NCBI RefSeq assembly: GCF_001661345.1 | Contig: NW_017962923.1 | Span: 186,001 to 250,000 of the forward strand | Source: Ascoidea rubescens DSM 1968 | Taxonomy: Eukaryota; Ascomycota; Saccharomycetes; Ascoideales; Ascoideaceae | Length of the DNA: 64,000 bases | Direction: 5' to 3' | Shown here: positions 8,383-17,782 of the stretch, piece after piece | Layout: the number at the start of each line of letters is the position of its first letter | Position numbering within the stretch: the first letter of the stretch is position 1 | Position numbers and translations under genes: made by a program | Notes under the pieces: generated by a model | The model's database searches: none | Seen by the model: the letters and a program-made list of their open reading frames with translations, nothing else | What the model was told of the DNA's origin: nothing

Positions 8383-11300
8383 TTAATCTGTTTGACGATG
8401 CCTAATTATTCTTTCAATAAATTCATCATCAGAAGACTCTTCTTCATCTAGAAATCTTAACTTTTTCCCAATTTTTCTTAACTTACTGTCATTAATCCGC
8501 CTCTTGTAAATTTTACCACTAGGTAAAACTTCAACTTCATAATTTGGATTAACATTTCTTGACGTATTCGAACTTCCTTCATCCTCAATATTTCTTTCCA
8601 AATCCAACTCATTAAACTCAATATTAGATTTATTTTTTGTTTTCGATTTATCAATATCTCTGCTTTTGTATTTTAAAATCGACCTGATTTTTTTTTGATT
8701 ATTTCCAATTTTTTTGCCAATTTTACTATTTCTTAACGAATGGAAACTTTTATCTTTATTTGATTCCCAAGTTTGATGCAACTCTTCATAAGCATCAGTT
8801 TCAAACAATTTCCTATATTTATAATTTCTTTCGATTTGCTGAAAAAAGTCAACGTCTTCTGGAAAAAACCAATTTCTTAATGCTTTTATTATAACCTCAA
8901 TCAAAATTCCAAGAACTGTAATGAATACACAACAAGCCCACCAAGTATGATCTTTTCCAAATTCATTATATAATCCTGAATCAACAAAGTAGATATTAGA
9001 CGATTCTCTCGAATACAAAACTGGTAACGCCATACACCAAACAAGCCATCCCCCAATTTCAATTATAAGAGATAAAAAATTTAATATTGTTCTGTCTCGT
9101 TGCTCAATTATTTGACATTTAATGTTAATAATAACAACAAACGCAGTAAATGTTAAAGTGCCCATAGGGTAAAATGTGTTATCGCTCATAGAACTAAAAC
9201 CCCATAAATACCATGAAGAAAAACAGACTGCAACACTTATAAATAATGCCAAAAACATCCATTCAAAAAATATTTTAAAATTAAAGCATTTATTATGCCT
9301 GCCAATTGAATATAATTCGGGGACAGCAATTAGTGTAGCAGCTTTCAAATCTTTTTCAAACATACCAATGCATAAAACAGGTAAAGATGTGAATAGAGTA
9401 TTAAACATTGATAAAGACCAGGGCTCATACAAAGATGCGCCTGTAAATAAGGTATTAGATTGAAACAATAATTGAGATATGTAAAATAAAACCTCTTTGT
9501 AGAAAGTGCATAAAACAAACTTTGAAGTTCGAATATAATTGTACCGACCATGCACTAATAATAATTTAATCAAAAATCTAAATTGTGCAATTGAATAGTC
9601 AGATGATCTTGCAGCCTGGAGACCCTCTTTACCTGTAATTCCAACACCTATGTCTGCACTTTGAATCATTGCAATATCATTTGCTCCATCTCCAATGGCA
9701 AGCGTCACTGAATTTTTGTACTTTTGCCTCACTGATGTTACTAAATTTGCCTTTTGTGAAGGACTAGCTCTGCAACAAATAACAGAATCAGCTTTGATAC
9801 ATAAATTAATAAACATGTTGTAGATAGTTTCATCGTTATCCATAGATGTTAAAGTTGTTCCATCTATTACAACAACACAGTGAACAACATTCCCTTCAGA
9901 TAGTTCAATTGTAGCTGCTGAAATTCTCTCTGTTAACGCCTGATCTCCATCATCATTACTTAAGATAATGACAGTTGAATAATCCTTAACCAATCTGCAA
10001 GAGTAACCAATGTTAATGGCTGTCTCTCTTTTATCTCCAGTTAGCATCCACATTTTAATTCCAGATCTGCGAATTTTTTCAATAGCGTTCGCTACACCTT
10101 CTTGTAATTTGTCTTCAATAGCTGTAGCGCCACTTACTTCTAAATTAGTCTCAATTTCAGCACCAAGCGCATCCATTTTCTGTGATCTATCTACTATCGC
10201 AGCTTTAGCCTCTTCATACTTCTCTGCCCAAATTCTGTATTCTTCTTCGTTTAACCATTTGAATGAATATAACAACGTTCTTAGTCCTTCTGTGGAAAAA
10301 TCTTCAATGTGCTCCAATGTTTTTTCAATTACATATTCTTCATTTAATACCAAGTTATCATCACCAATATAATCCGAAGTAGGTGCAGACCTCATATTAT
10401 CGGTTGAAAGTTTTGAGTTATCGATGCTGTATTTTTTTGCTTGGTCATAATGTAATGATTTTCTGGAAAACTGAGCAACATCTTCAATTTCTTCTTTGTT
10501 TCTTTGTTCATTAAATAAAATGCTATCAATTGTTTCATTTTGTATATTTACACTTTTTCTCATTGATTGCATTGATGTTCTCATAATGCTTTTAGCTCCT
10601 TCCATGGATTTTTTATTCTGCTTTGCAATTTCAGCTTCTGCTAATTTTCTAGATTGGCTAATTGAAGAAATCTTTTTCATAATTTCCATAGCAAATTTAT
10701 AATGTTTGGAATTTTCAAGAATAACATTATCAGCACCTTTGCATAGCAAACAAATCTTATCATCAGGAAATTTGACAATAACTGACATCCTTTTTCTAAC
10801 AGAATTAAATTCAATAGTGTTTAAAATTTCGTACCTTTCATATACTGGATTTTTGTGCAAACCATTTGGATAAACCTGTAAAGTAATTAAATTGTTTACT
10901 TTGTCAAACACCACAAAACCCATATCCCTAGCGGCAGTTACCAATGCAAGTTCATCAGGAGAAGAAGACTGATATTCAATATTATCCTTGGTATTGTTTA
11001 TTTTTTTGGGAAAACATGAATGACACAATGCAATGGATAAAATAAAAAATTTTGCTTTTCTAGCGTAAACTGAATATGGATTCTGTTGAATGTATAGTAT
11101 TAAATCCAACGAAGATTTGATATCCTGTATTTTATTAGGAATAGCTTCGGATCTCCACTCACTCATAGCGATACTAGATCTTAGATGATTGATGCCTTGA
11201 TCGGAAGTTAATGAAGCCATACTTGGCCTTCCAGTATAAGTAGAAGTTCCATTTCCCCTTCTGATATCCACAGAGCCTCTCATTTGAGAGAAAACCTTTA

Positions 11301-13521
11301 ATTTGCTTTTGTCAGCAATCTGAGTTGAATAATCAATACTATCTCTGGTTTTATCAGCCGAAACCATTCCAGCCATAGCAGTTGGGTTGTTAATATCAAT
11401 AGACAATCTTTCATCATTTTCCTCATTTAATAAGAGATCAATGTCATGCAACCAAGAAACCCCACCCACGCTAAATTTTCTAAAAATCATCAAGTTATCT
11501 GTCAAGGTGCCAGTTTTATCACTAAAAACAAAGGAAACCTGACCTAGTTCTTCCAAAATTGTGGCAGTCCTTGCTTCACAGGGAGTATTTGTCAAAGGGT
11601 AATACATATCAATATCCCACTGTAAAAATAGTAGCTGAGTTACTTTGATCAATTCCATTGTAACATATAGGGACAAAGGAATTAGTGTATAATACATGAT
11701 TAAAAACCCCATAAAAGTAGCTGCTATACCGGCATCCTGACGAAGTAGATACCAATTATCATCTTTGAATTTATTATATTGAATCAATTCACCGGCCAAG
11801 GAGCCAAAGGACAAAGACATAACAAGACCAATCATAAACAATACAATCATATTAACATGATGCTGCAATTTTGGAGCTTTCGTTCTGGGATTTTTAATGG
11901 CATTCATTCTTATTTTTGTTTCTTCACCGGTGAATACGACCAAGCCCAATAAATTGGAGGTATTTCTGATTACCGAGCCTCTATAAACTATATGATCAGA
12001 ATTGAGAGAAAACTTTTTGTTATCAATATTTAAATAGCCTTCGAAATTATACAAATTTAAATTTGGATGTTCAGTAGTTATGAGCGCGTCAATATTTTTC
12101 AAGCCATTAGCTGTGTTACAGTATTTATTTAATTCGATATGAGGGTTTTTAAGCTTTAAATTTGTTTCGCCATCCAAATCCATTGTTTCAATAAAAACAT
12201 CATTATTTAGGTTATCGGAGGATAAAATGATTATATCCGCAGGGACCAATTCATCTTGCTTTAATTTGATAATGTTTCCTACTCTAATGTCTTTCCATAG
12301 AGTTTTCTTTTGAAAGATTCCAGCTTGATTTAAGAGATTTGAGTAAAAGGAAGAATGTTGATCATGGATGGATTTGGGGATAATTTCAGAGATTCTGGAA
12401 TGATGGTTAAGGGAATTGCTAGAAGAGTGGTTTTCATGTTGGTCGATTGAAAAACCATGAGAATCCAATGGAGAAAAGAGATTTACTGATTGAGTTTCAG
12501 TTTGTATGGTGTTGTTATAAGAGTTAGAAGAAGTGTAGGGAGTTAGGATGTTTTTATGATTTTTATTTTTAAATTTATGAGCAGGATTTTGTAGAGTTAA
12601 TATAGTTGAAAACTTGTTATTTTCTTCTTTATCTTGAGAGTGTCTTCTAAGATCATCATAACCTTCTCTGGATATGGAAATTAGCATAAAGATGGAAAGA
12701 GGAATTATTGTTGTATAATTACCGGTGGTTGACCATGTAGGGATCATTTGCATTATTGCAATGGAAAAAAAATAGATGTTTGCAATTTTTGAGAATTGGA
12801 AGTATAATTGTTTTGGTAGGAAATTATACAAGTTATACCTTGAAGATTTGATCAAGTTATTTATAAAAGGTTTTGAAGTTCTTTCATCAATCAATAGTGA
12901 ATGGTTATCTAGTAGGATATCGTTCTGGGAAAAGTCCTTTTTAAAGAAAGAATTTTTTTGGAGAAAGTGGTTGAAACTATAGGTGTTTTTTGTTGATATT
13001 GATAAATTGACAGGTATTTTTCTACCATTTTCCGAATCAGTGATTGGATTTAGATTGAAAATAGACTTGAATTTATAAAAAAGGGAATTTGAGTTTTCAT
13101 GTAGCGAATTTGACAGCGTAGACAGGAGTGTATTAGGGTGATTAGGATCATGATTATCGTTGGTTGAAATTCTGTTGTTTTGAATATTAGAAGACGAATT
13201 TATAGAAGATATGGTGGAGAAGTTTTCAGTTTCAGGATGCAAAAAAACAGCATTAAAATCAGAGGAAGCTTGGTGGCGAGAGGTGGTAGAAGTATTTGCG
13301 GTTAGATGTGTTTTTGAGGTTACATTTGAGGGTATATTTGTGGTTAAATTGGAGGAGCTGTTTGGGAAGCGAGGATGGTCAGAGAGCTCGATGTTGTCAG
13401 TATAAGAGTCAGTGCTTTGACTGGAGGAATTGGTGAGCGAAACACTGATGTTGTTGTTGTTGTTGTTGTTGGAAGAGCTGCCTAAGCCATCTTGATAGAA
13501 GGGATTGTTGGAGCCTTTCAT
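8383..13521 (-). CDS. DNF3: P4-ATPase phospholipid flippase, Dnf3-type
   Basis: This 1712-residue type IV P-ATPase moves aminophospholipids or lysophospholipids to the cytosolic leaflet, mainly in late Golgi and plasma membrane. Seen in order: an asparagine/serine-rich N-terminus, the RYNLYNFLPKQL region before TM1, the actuator motif DGET (about 447), the phosphorylation motif DKTGTLTDN (about 667), the nucleotide-binding domain with a long insertion, the hinge GDGANDIAMIQ (about 1274) and about ten membrane segments. DKTGTLTDNLMIFRKFS followed by SWLHD, and large inserts in both cytosolic domains, point to Dnf3 rather than Dnf1/2 or Drs2. Residues 6-11, NPFYQD, match the NPF-x(1,2)-D signal bound by Sla1. 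A TTG-repeat poly-Asn run lies near the start. It shares a 206-bp divergent promoter with LTP1. Confidence 0.93.
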   Translation of the reverse strand: MKGSNNPFYQDGLGSSSNNNNNNNISVSLTNSSSQSTDSYTDNIELSDHPRFPNSSSNLTTNIPSNVTSKTHLTANTSTTSRHQASSDFNAVFLHPETENFSTISSINSSSNIQNNRISTNDNHDPNHPNTLLSTLSNSLHENSNSLFYKFKSIFNLNPITDSENGRKIPVNLSISTKNTYSFNHFLQKNSFFKKDFSQNDILLDNHSLLIDERTSKPFINNLIKSSRYNLYNFLPKQLYFQFSKIANIYFFSIAIMQMIPTWSTTGNYTTIIPLSIFMLISISREGYDDLRRHSQDKEENNKFSTILTLQNPAHKFKNKNHKNILTPYTSSNSYNNTIQTETQSVNLFSPLDSHGFSIDQHENHSSSNSLNHHSRISEIIPKSIHDQHSSFYSNLLNQAGIFQKKTLWKDIRVGNIIKLKQDELVPADIIILSSDNLNNDVFIETMDLDGETNLKLKNPHIELNKYCNTANGLKNIDALITTEHPNLNLYNFEGYLNIDNKKFSLNSDHIVYRGSVIRNTSNLLGLVVFTGEETKIRMNAIKNPRTKAPKLQHHVNMIVLFMIGLVMSLSFGSLAGELIQYNKFKDDNWYLLRQDAGIAATFMGFLIMYYTLIPLSLYVTMELIKVTQLLFLQWDIDMYYPLTNTPCEARTATILEELGQVSFVFSDKTGTLTDNLMIFRKFSVGGVSWLHDIDLLLNEENDERLSIDINNPTAMAGMVSADKTRDSIDYSTQIADKSKLKVFSQMRGSVDIRRGNGTSTYTGRPSMASLTSDQGINHLRSSIAMSEWRSEAIPNKIQDIKSSLDLILYIQQNPYSVYARKAKFFILSIALCHSCFPKKINNTKDNIEYQSSSPDELALVTAARDMGFVVFDKVNNLITLQVYPNGLHKNPVYERYEILNTIEFNSVRKRMSVIVKFPDDKICLLCKGADNVILENSKHYKFAMEIMKKISSISQSRKLAEAEIAKQNKKSMEGAKSIMRTSMQSMRKSVNIQNETIDSILFNEQRNKEEIEDVAQFSRKSLHYDQAKKYSIDNSKLSTDNMRSAPTSDYIGDDNLVLNEEYVIEKTLEHIEDFSTEGLRTLLYSFKWLNEEEYRIWAEKYEEAKAAIVDRSQKMDALGAEIETNLEVSGATAIEDKLQEGVANAIEKIRRSGIKMWMLTGDKRETAINIGYSCRLVKDYSTVIILSNDDGDQALTERISAATIELSEGNVVHCVVVIDGTTLTSMDNDETIYNMFINLCIKADSVICCRASPSQKANLVTSVRQKYKNSVTLAIGDGANDIAMIQSADIGVGITGKEGLQAARSSDYSIAQFRFLIKLLLVHGRYNYIRTSKFVLCTFYKEVLFYISQLLFQSNTLFTGASLYEPWSLSMFNTLFTSLPVLCIGMFEKDLKAATLIAVPELYSIGRHNKCFNFKIFFEWMFLALFISVAVCFSSWYLWGFSSMSDNTFYPMGTLTFTAFVVIINIKCQIIEQRDRTILNFLSLIIEIGGWLVWCMALPVLYSRESSNIYFVDSGLYNEFGKDHTWWACCVFITVLGILIEVIIKALRNWFFPEDVDFFQQIERNYKYRKLFETDAYEELHQTWESNKDKSFHSLRNSKIGKKIGNNQKKIRSILKYKSRDIDKSKTKNKSNIEFNELDLERNIEDEGSSNTSRNVNPNYEVEVLPSGKIYKRRINDSKLRKIGKKLRFLDEEESSDDEFIERIIRHRQTD

Positions 13522-13727
13522 TGTGTGGACGCTGGAGCTGTTCAGTTCTCAGAAGAGGTGGAGGAGAAGAAGAAGAAGAGCGCCACCAGAACCGGCACAG
13601 GAGAGGCGCCTCCGTCTTCCCGGGCCTTCCGCTACTGCTGCTTCTGCTGCTTTTTCTGCTGCTGCCTCTTCTTCACCTTCACCTCTTCCTCACTTTCTTC
13701 TCTTCTTCACCTTCTCCTCCAAACAAA
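13522..13727. promoter_or_regulatory. Short bidirectional promoter of DNF3 and LTP1
   Basis: Only 206 bp separate the two ATGs. The DNF3 side is purine-rich on the + strand (GGAGGAGAAGAAGAAG). The LTP1 side is strongly pyrimidine-rich (CTTCTTCACCTTC runs), and GC-rich sequence (GGCGCCTCCG, CCCGGGCC) sits in the middle. Both leaders are therefore C/T-rich on their own coding strand, as in many yeast promoters. No TATA box is obvious. Confidence 0.55.
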
Positions 13728-14316
13728 ATGCCCCAACGCGAGACCCTGCTGCATCAGAAGATCTCTGTGGCTTTTGTCTGCCTCGGCAACATGTATGCAT
13801 TTCCTTCTCCTTCTCCTTCTCCTTTTGCACCTCCTTCAACATCTACTAATCAGTCGTTACATCTTTCCTTCCAGCTGTCGTTCCCCCATGGCTGAAGCTA
13901 TTTTCAAGCACATCGTCAAGCAAAAAGGTTTGCACAGTCACTTTGACAAAATTGACTCTTTCGGCACAGCTGCCTACCACATCGGAGAACTGCCAGACTA
14001 TAGATCTGAACAGACCTGCCTCAGACACCACATTACAGTTGATCATCGTGCTCAGAAAATTGCTCCCAAGCACTTTGAAGCTTTTGATTTCATTTTTGCT
14101 ATGGACAATTCCAACTTATCTAACTTGAAAAGGATCCAGCCAAAGCATTCTAAAGCCCACCTCTCTTTATTTGGCAAATATAATGAGAAAAGTGATCAAT
14201 TTCCTGCTATTGTTGATGATCCGTACTATGGAGGAATTAATGGCTTTGAATTTAATTTCCAGCAAATATCTCATTTCACTGAAGTATTTCTCAAAAATGA
14301 AATCACAAATAAGTGA
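13728..14316 (+). CDS. LTP1: Low-molecular-weight protein tyrosine phosphatase, two exons
   Basis: This cytosolic phosphatase hydrolyses phosphotyrosine through a cysteinyl-phosphate. The coding sequence is split: exon 1 is 13728-13792 and exon 2 is 13875-14316, giving 168 residues (the family is usually about 155-160). Joining them restores VCLGNICRSPMAEA, the family P-loop C-x5-R-S with the catalytic Cys and Arg. The C-terminal DPYYGG motif carries the general-acid Asp. The stretch FAMDNSNLSNLKRIQP matches the fungal enzymes. The intron falls in the isoleucine codon directly after the first P-loop residues. Without splicing, the frame runs into a short unrelated proline/serine-rich tail, so activity depends on splicing. 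The leader is pyrimidine-rich and shared with DNF3. The gene converges on the transporter gene. Confidence 0.93.
13793..13874 (+). other. LTP1: Spliceosomal intron of LTP1 (82 bp)
   Basis: The donor is GTATGC at 13793, the branch-site-like TACTAAT lies at 13844-13850 and the acceptor is TTCCAG ending at 13874. The branch adenine lies about 25 bp before the acceptor, typical for yeast introns. The interior is pyrimidine-rich. Splicing here precisely rebuilds the catalytic P-loop, which is the strongest evidence. Confidence 0.92.
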
Positions 14317-14590
14317 TCAGCTGTTTTTCTGCTCTTCTACTCTCTCGAACTTGCCAATTTTATAAAATTTATAGAAATCCACGTTTATTAAATCTAAAAT
14401 AAAATAAAATAAAATAAAATAAAATAAAATAAAATAAAACAATTCGAAACAATTTGAAATAATTCAAAATAAATCAAAATAAATCAAAACGAAAATAACA
14501 AACCAAAACCCAATATAAATATCCCGAAGTTACAATCTATCAAAACAAATAAAAAAACAACCAATTCAATTCAATTCAATTCAATTCAAT
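14317..14590. repeat. Convergent spacer with two pentanucleotide microsatellites
   Basis: An (AAAAT) array of about eight units lies at 14396-14435. A (CAATT) array of seven units lies at 14562-14596. The second array runs into the 3' end of the transporter gene and supplies its TGA stop codon at 14591-14593. Confidence 0.8.
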
Positions 14591-16438
14591 TCAATTTATT
14601 GTCAAATTTTCTAAAAATTGCTTTTGATCGGATTCTTCAATAGAAAATTCAGGAATATCCTGATTATTATCAAAATTCTCGTTAAAAATATTGTCAATTA
14701 AATTGTTTGAAAATAAAATTGGTGATGTTACCATTAATATAGGTGAATTTTTCAAATTAGAAATTGATGATAAGATTGGTGACAAATCAACTGATTTTCC
14801 TTTTCCTTTTCCACCATTCTCAATCTCAAGTTCACCCCCATTCTCAATATCCTTTCTATTTTCATCTCCTCTGTCATTGACTTTATCATTCCCATTGAAA
14901 CTAACATTATTGTTTTTCTTCTTATTCCTATTCTTATTATAACTACCACTACTTCCAACTAAATTAATAATACCATTATCATTGTCATTGTCATTGTTAT
15001 CATTGTCATTGCTATCATTATCATGACCACAATCATTCATATTATCATTCCCAAAAAATTCACTATCGATAATTTCCTCGACATTATTTATAATAATCTC
15101 ATTGGAATTTTGAAAGTTTACAAGAATAAAACTTATAAAAATCAATAAAATTCCAAAATAATAAAACACAGATTTTTTACTAAACCCGTATATTAATGAA
15201 TCTAATAACATTGTTATAGGAATCGCTGTGGTCAACGATATAGCACTTGTTAAAGGAGATGTTAATAACATTCCCAAAACACAAAAGTAATCTGATAAAA
15301 CCGTCAACAAACTAGTCATGAATAAAATTAAAAATATTTTTTTTATCAAAAATGGATTTTCAAACATTTCTAATCCCGTAAAATCAGCTAACATAACATA
15401 TGGCCAACATGTTAAAAATGTACACAAACCAACAAACCCAAATAACACTCTGCAATTTTGTAATGAAAAATCAAATATAGATGATTCATCATCAACTATT
15501 TCAAAATTCTTTGATTTTAGATCATTTACATGATTCTGAGTGGATCCAATCTTAATTTGATTAAATAAAAGATAAACAGAATAACAAAAACAACTTAATA
15601 AAACAAGAGAATTTCCCAAAATTGCATTTTCTTTATAGAAAACAACAATATTATTATCATTATTAGAAATACTAGTGGCACTGGTATGATTCGATAAAAA
15701 CGTTAAAAAAAAAATACCAATCACCGATAAAATAACACTGATGGATTTAATAACATTAAACTTCTCAATTTTTAAAATACATCCCAAAATCAAAGTAAAA
15801 ATAGAGGTACAAGTGTTTAAAATTGTGGCATTAGAAGCAGATGTGTATTGCAAAGCAGCCAAAGCAGCATAATTGTAAAAAAAATACAACCAGGAAATAA
15901 TTATTATAATGAAAAAATAATTAGTATAATTGATCCGAACAGTGTTAAGATCACCAAGATTATCAGAAGTATAAGAAGGAAAAATAGTAACTTTTTGATT
16001 CAAAAAGAGTCTTTTAAGTATTTTAAAAAATTCAGGAACCAAATACAAAGCATATAAAGAACCAGTGAAAAAACTGATGAAAACAGGTTTATCATAGTTA
16101 TGATGATCAGTATTAGAGTTTCCATTTCCACTTCCACTTTCACTTCCACTTCCATTATCTTCGTCTCCATCAGTTTTTAACAATAAATTATTTAGCTGTA
16201 AAGAGATAATCCAGGTTGAAACAGTGATAAATAAATAAAATAAACCCAACAAATAAAGTCTTCTTTCATGAGACAATACTTTGTTAAATTTTTTTTTGAA
16301 ATTGTTGAAAAAATTGGCATTAATATAATTCTTATTACTTCCAGGTTTGGGGAACTGAGTAGAAGCTAGATTAAAGTAAGGAACAGGAGTGGAAGAGTTC
16401 TGCGAAAGCAAAGGTGCACTTTCTGAATGAGATGACAT
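14591..16438 (-). CDS. Drug/metabolite-transporter superfamily protein (YML018C/THI74, SLC35F type)
   Basis: This 615-residue polytopic protein has about ten membrane helices in the EamA/DMT arrangement. It resembles S. cerevisiae YML018C and Thi74 and animal SLC35F proteins. The transported substrate is not known from sequence. Conserved helices include YAALAALQYTSASNATILNTCTSIFTLILG and the C-terminal LTSPLTSAISLTTAIPITMLLD. I chose the ATG at 16438 rather than 16462: a TATA box for this strand (about 16498-16507) would leave almost no leader for the upstream ATG, and the shorter form starts MSSHSESAPLLS. E6-S-A-P-L10-L11 is an acidic dileucine ([DE]xxxLL) vacuolar sorting signal of the AP-3 type, which fits the vacuolar location of YML018C. 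Two low-complexity inserts (Gly/Ser near the first helices, Asn/Asp near the C-terminus) are species-specific. Confidence 0.82.
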   Translation of the reverse strand: MSSHSESAPLLSQNSSTPVPYFNLASTQFPKPGSNKNYINANFFNNFKKKFNKVLSHERRLYLLGLFYLFITVSTWIISLQLNNLLLKTDGDEDNGSGSESGSGNGNSNTDHHNYDKPVFISFFTGSLYALYLVPEFFKILKRLFLNQKVTIFPSYTSDNLGDLNTVRINYTNYFFIIIIISWLYFFYNYAALAALQYTSASNATILNTCTSIFTLILGCILKIEKFNVIKSISVILSVIGIFFLTFLSNHTSATSISNNDNNIVVFYKENAILGNSLVLLSCFCYSVYLLFNQIKIGSTQNHVNDLKSKNFEIVDDESSIFDFSLQNCRVLFGFVGLCTFLTCWPYVMLADFTGLEMFENPFLIKKIFLILFMTSLLTVLSDYFCVLGMLLTSPLTSAISLTTAIPITMLLDSLIYGFSKKSVFYYFGILLIFISFILVNFQNSNEIIINNVEEIIDSEFFGNDNMNDCGHDNDSNDNDNNDNDNDNGIINLVGSSGSYNKNRNKKKNNNVSFNGNDKVNDRGDENRKDIENGGELEIENGGKGKGKSVDLSPILSSISNLKNSPILMVTSPILFSNNLIDNIFNENFDNNQDIPEFSIEESDQKQFLENLTIN

Positions 16439-16912
16439 TCTGTACCAAAGAAAAATGTACAACGAATGGATAATTCATTGTGCTAGTAACTTGGGCTGTT
16501 ATATATTTTTGACTGTATTTAGCTATCTCTCAACTCTTACAAAGCTTGATCTAAGGTGGAACTGTAAATTCAGTGTGGTTTGCACTTTCCGCTTTTGGTG
16601 TTTGTCACGTGCGAGAATTCAAACCTTTTGTGCTGGATAAGCAGTATGCGACAAAAAGCACTCTCTAAAGGCGGTTTTTGGAAAAACCCGCCACAACACA
16701 AAACGGCTTTCATATCGATAGAGTTCTACGCATTGAATTGCATAGCATTGCAGGTAAAAATGCAATAAAGGCGGATGCAAACATATAAAAGCAGAAGACA
16801 CAAAAAAAGCGTGAGACGAAAGAGCAGAACAACTCAAAAGCGTGAAGCTATGCTGACGCTACTTCCACTACCATGGTGACTTTCTCTGGGCCAATAGCCA
16901 AATACCGATCAT
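16439..16912. promoter_or_regulatory. Promoter of the DMT transporter gene
   Basis: This region lies between the RPF1 3' end and the transporter ATG. It carries a TATA box for the minus strand at about 16498-16507, a CACGTG box at 16606-16611 (GTCACGTGC) and an imperfect inverted repeat. The arms of the repeat are GGCGGTTTTT at 16670-16679 and AAAAACCCGCC at 16682-16692. A second AAAGGCGG string occurs near 16765-16772. No gene is seen. Confidence 0.55.
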
Positions 16913-17782
16913 CTATAGATAAAACTTTCTTTTGTCTTTGTCCATACTTGACTTGAATTCCCATTCGATGTCACCTTTAATGTCTTTTTGAATTCTTCGC
17001 AATCTTAATGTGAATTGAGGCCCCAACTCTTGTAATCCAACTCTCTCTTCATTCTTAAATAAATATCTGTGTCGTCTGAAAAAAATATAATCTCGCTGGT
17101 TATGTAACGTTAAAACTTGTCGGCCCTCAAATTCTGGAGTATGAGGGAACAAACTTTGAAATAATCTTCCAACTTTTTTTCCTAAGTTTGTTTGAAAATT
17201 GTTCAAAATCAATTCGGGTATATGGTTTGTTGCATTACCATGCCCTGATATTTTCTTACCATCAACAAATGACGACAATGAAAAATAAAAACTAGGTCCT
17301 TCAGGTAAATGGATAAAGGTTATGCCATTCACTTTTTTTTTGTTATCATCTTCATTCACAACAATTAAATAAGTGAAATCTCGTTTTATACACATTTTTG
17401 CCATTTCTTTGATGGAGTATTTGGATTGTCTTTTAGTAAACGTTATATCATTGAATAATTCACTGAAAAACTCGATAAATTTATATGTGTCTTTATGAGG
17501 CTTTGGCGATGATGTGATCAATATTTTTGGCTCAAAACCTTCCTCATAGTAAGAGCTAAATTCTTTACTCTCATTATCTTTTTCAACCTGTTTTTCAATA
17601 GTTTCATCAAAAACTCTTTTGGATTCGATAGTTGCAGGTATTTGTTTTGGTAAGTTTTGTTCTTTTTGCACTTTTCTTTTTTCCCTTTTTTGCTGTATTT
17701 TCTCCTTTTTTCTTTGAATATTAATCTTTGAACGAATATCTTTATTTCTAATTTTAAAATGATTAGCTTTTTCGATTCCCAT
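16913..17782 (-). CDS. RPF1: Ribosome production factor 1 (Brix domain)
   Basis: This nucleolar protein of 289 residues (S. cerevisiae Rpf1 has 295) is needed for 27S pre-rRNA processing and assembly of the 60S subunit. The N-terminal 60-80 residues are a basic, lysine/glutamine-rich coiled-coil region. The Brix domain follows, with PKILITSSPKPHKDTYKFIEFF at its start, then FIHLPEGPSFYFSLSSF, GHGNATNHIPELILNNF and the motif RQVLTLHNQRDYIFFRRHRYLF. The C-terminus QELGPQFTLRLRRIQKD is characteristic of Rpf1 and separates it from Imp4, Brx1, Ssf1 and Rpf2. It is divergent to the ECM3-like gene, with a 648-bp promoter between. Confidence 0.93.
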   Translation of the reverse strand: MGIEKANHFKIRNKDIRSKINIQRKKEKIQQKREKRKVQKEQNLPKQIPATIESKRVFDETIEKQVEKDNESKEFSSYYEEGFEPKILITSSPKPHKDTYKFIEFFSELFNDITFTKRQSKYSIKEMAKMCIKRDFTYLIVVNEDDNKKKVNGITFIHLPEGPSFYFSLSSFVDGKKISGHGNATNHIPELILNNFQTNLGKKVGRLFQSLFPHTPEFEGRQVLTLHNQRDYIFFRRHRYLFKNEERVGLQELGPQFTLRLRRIQKDIKGDIEWEFKSSMDKDKRKFYL

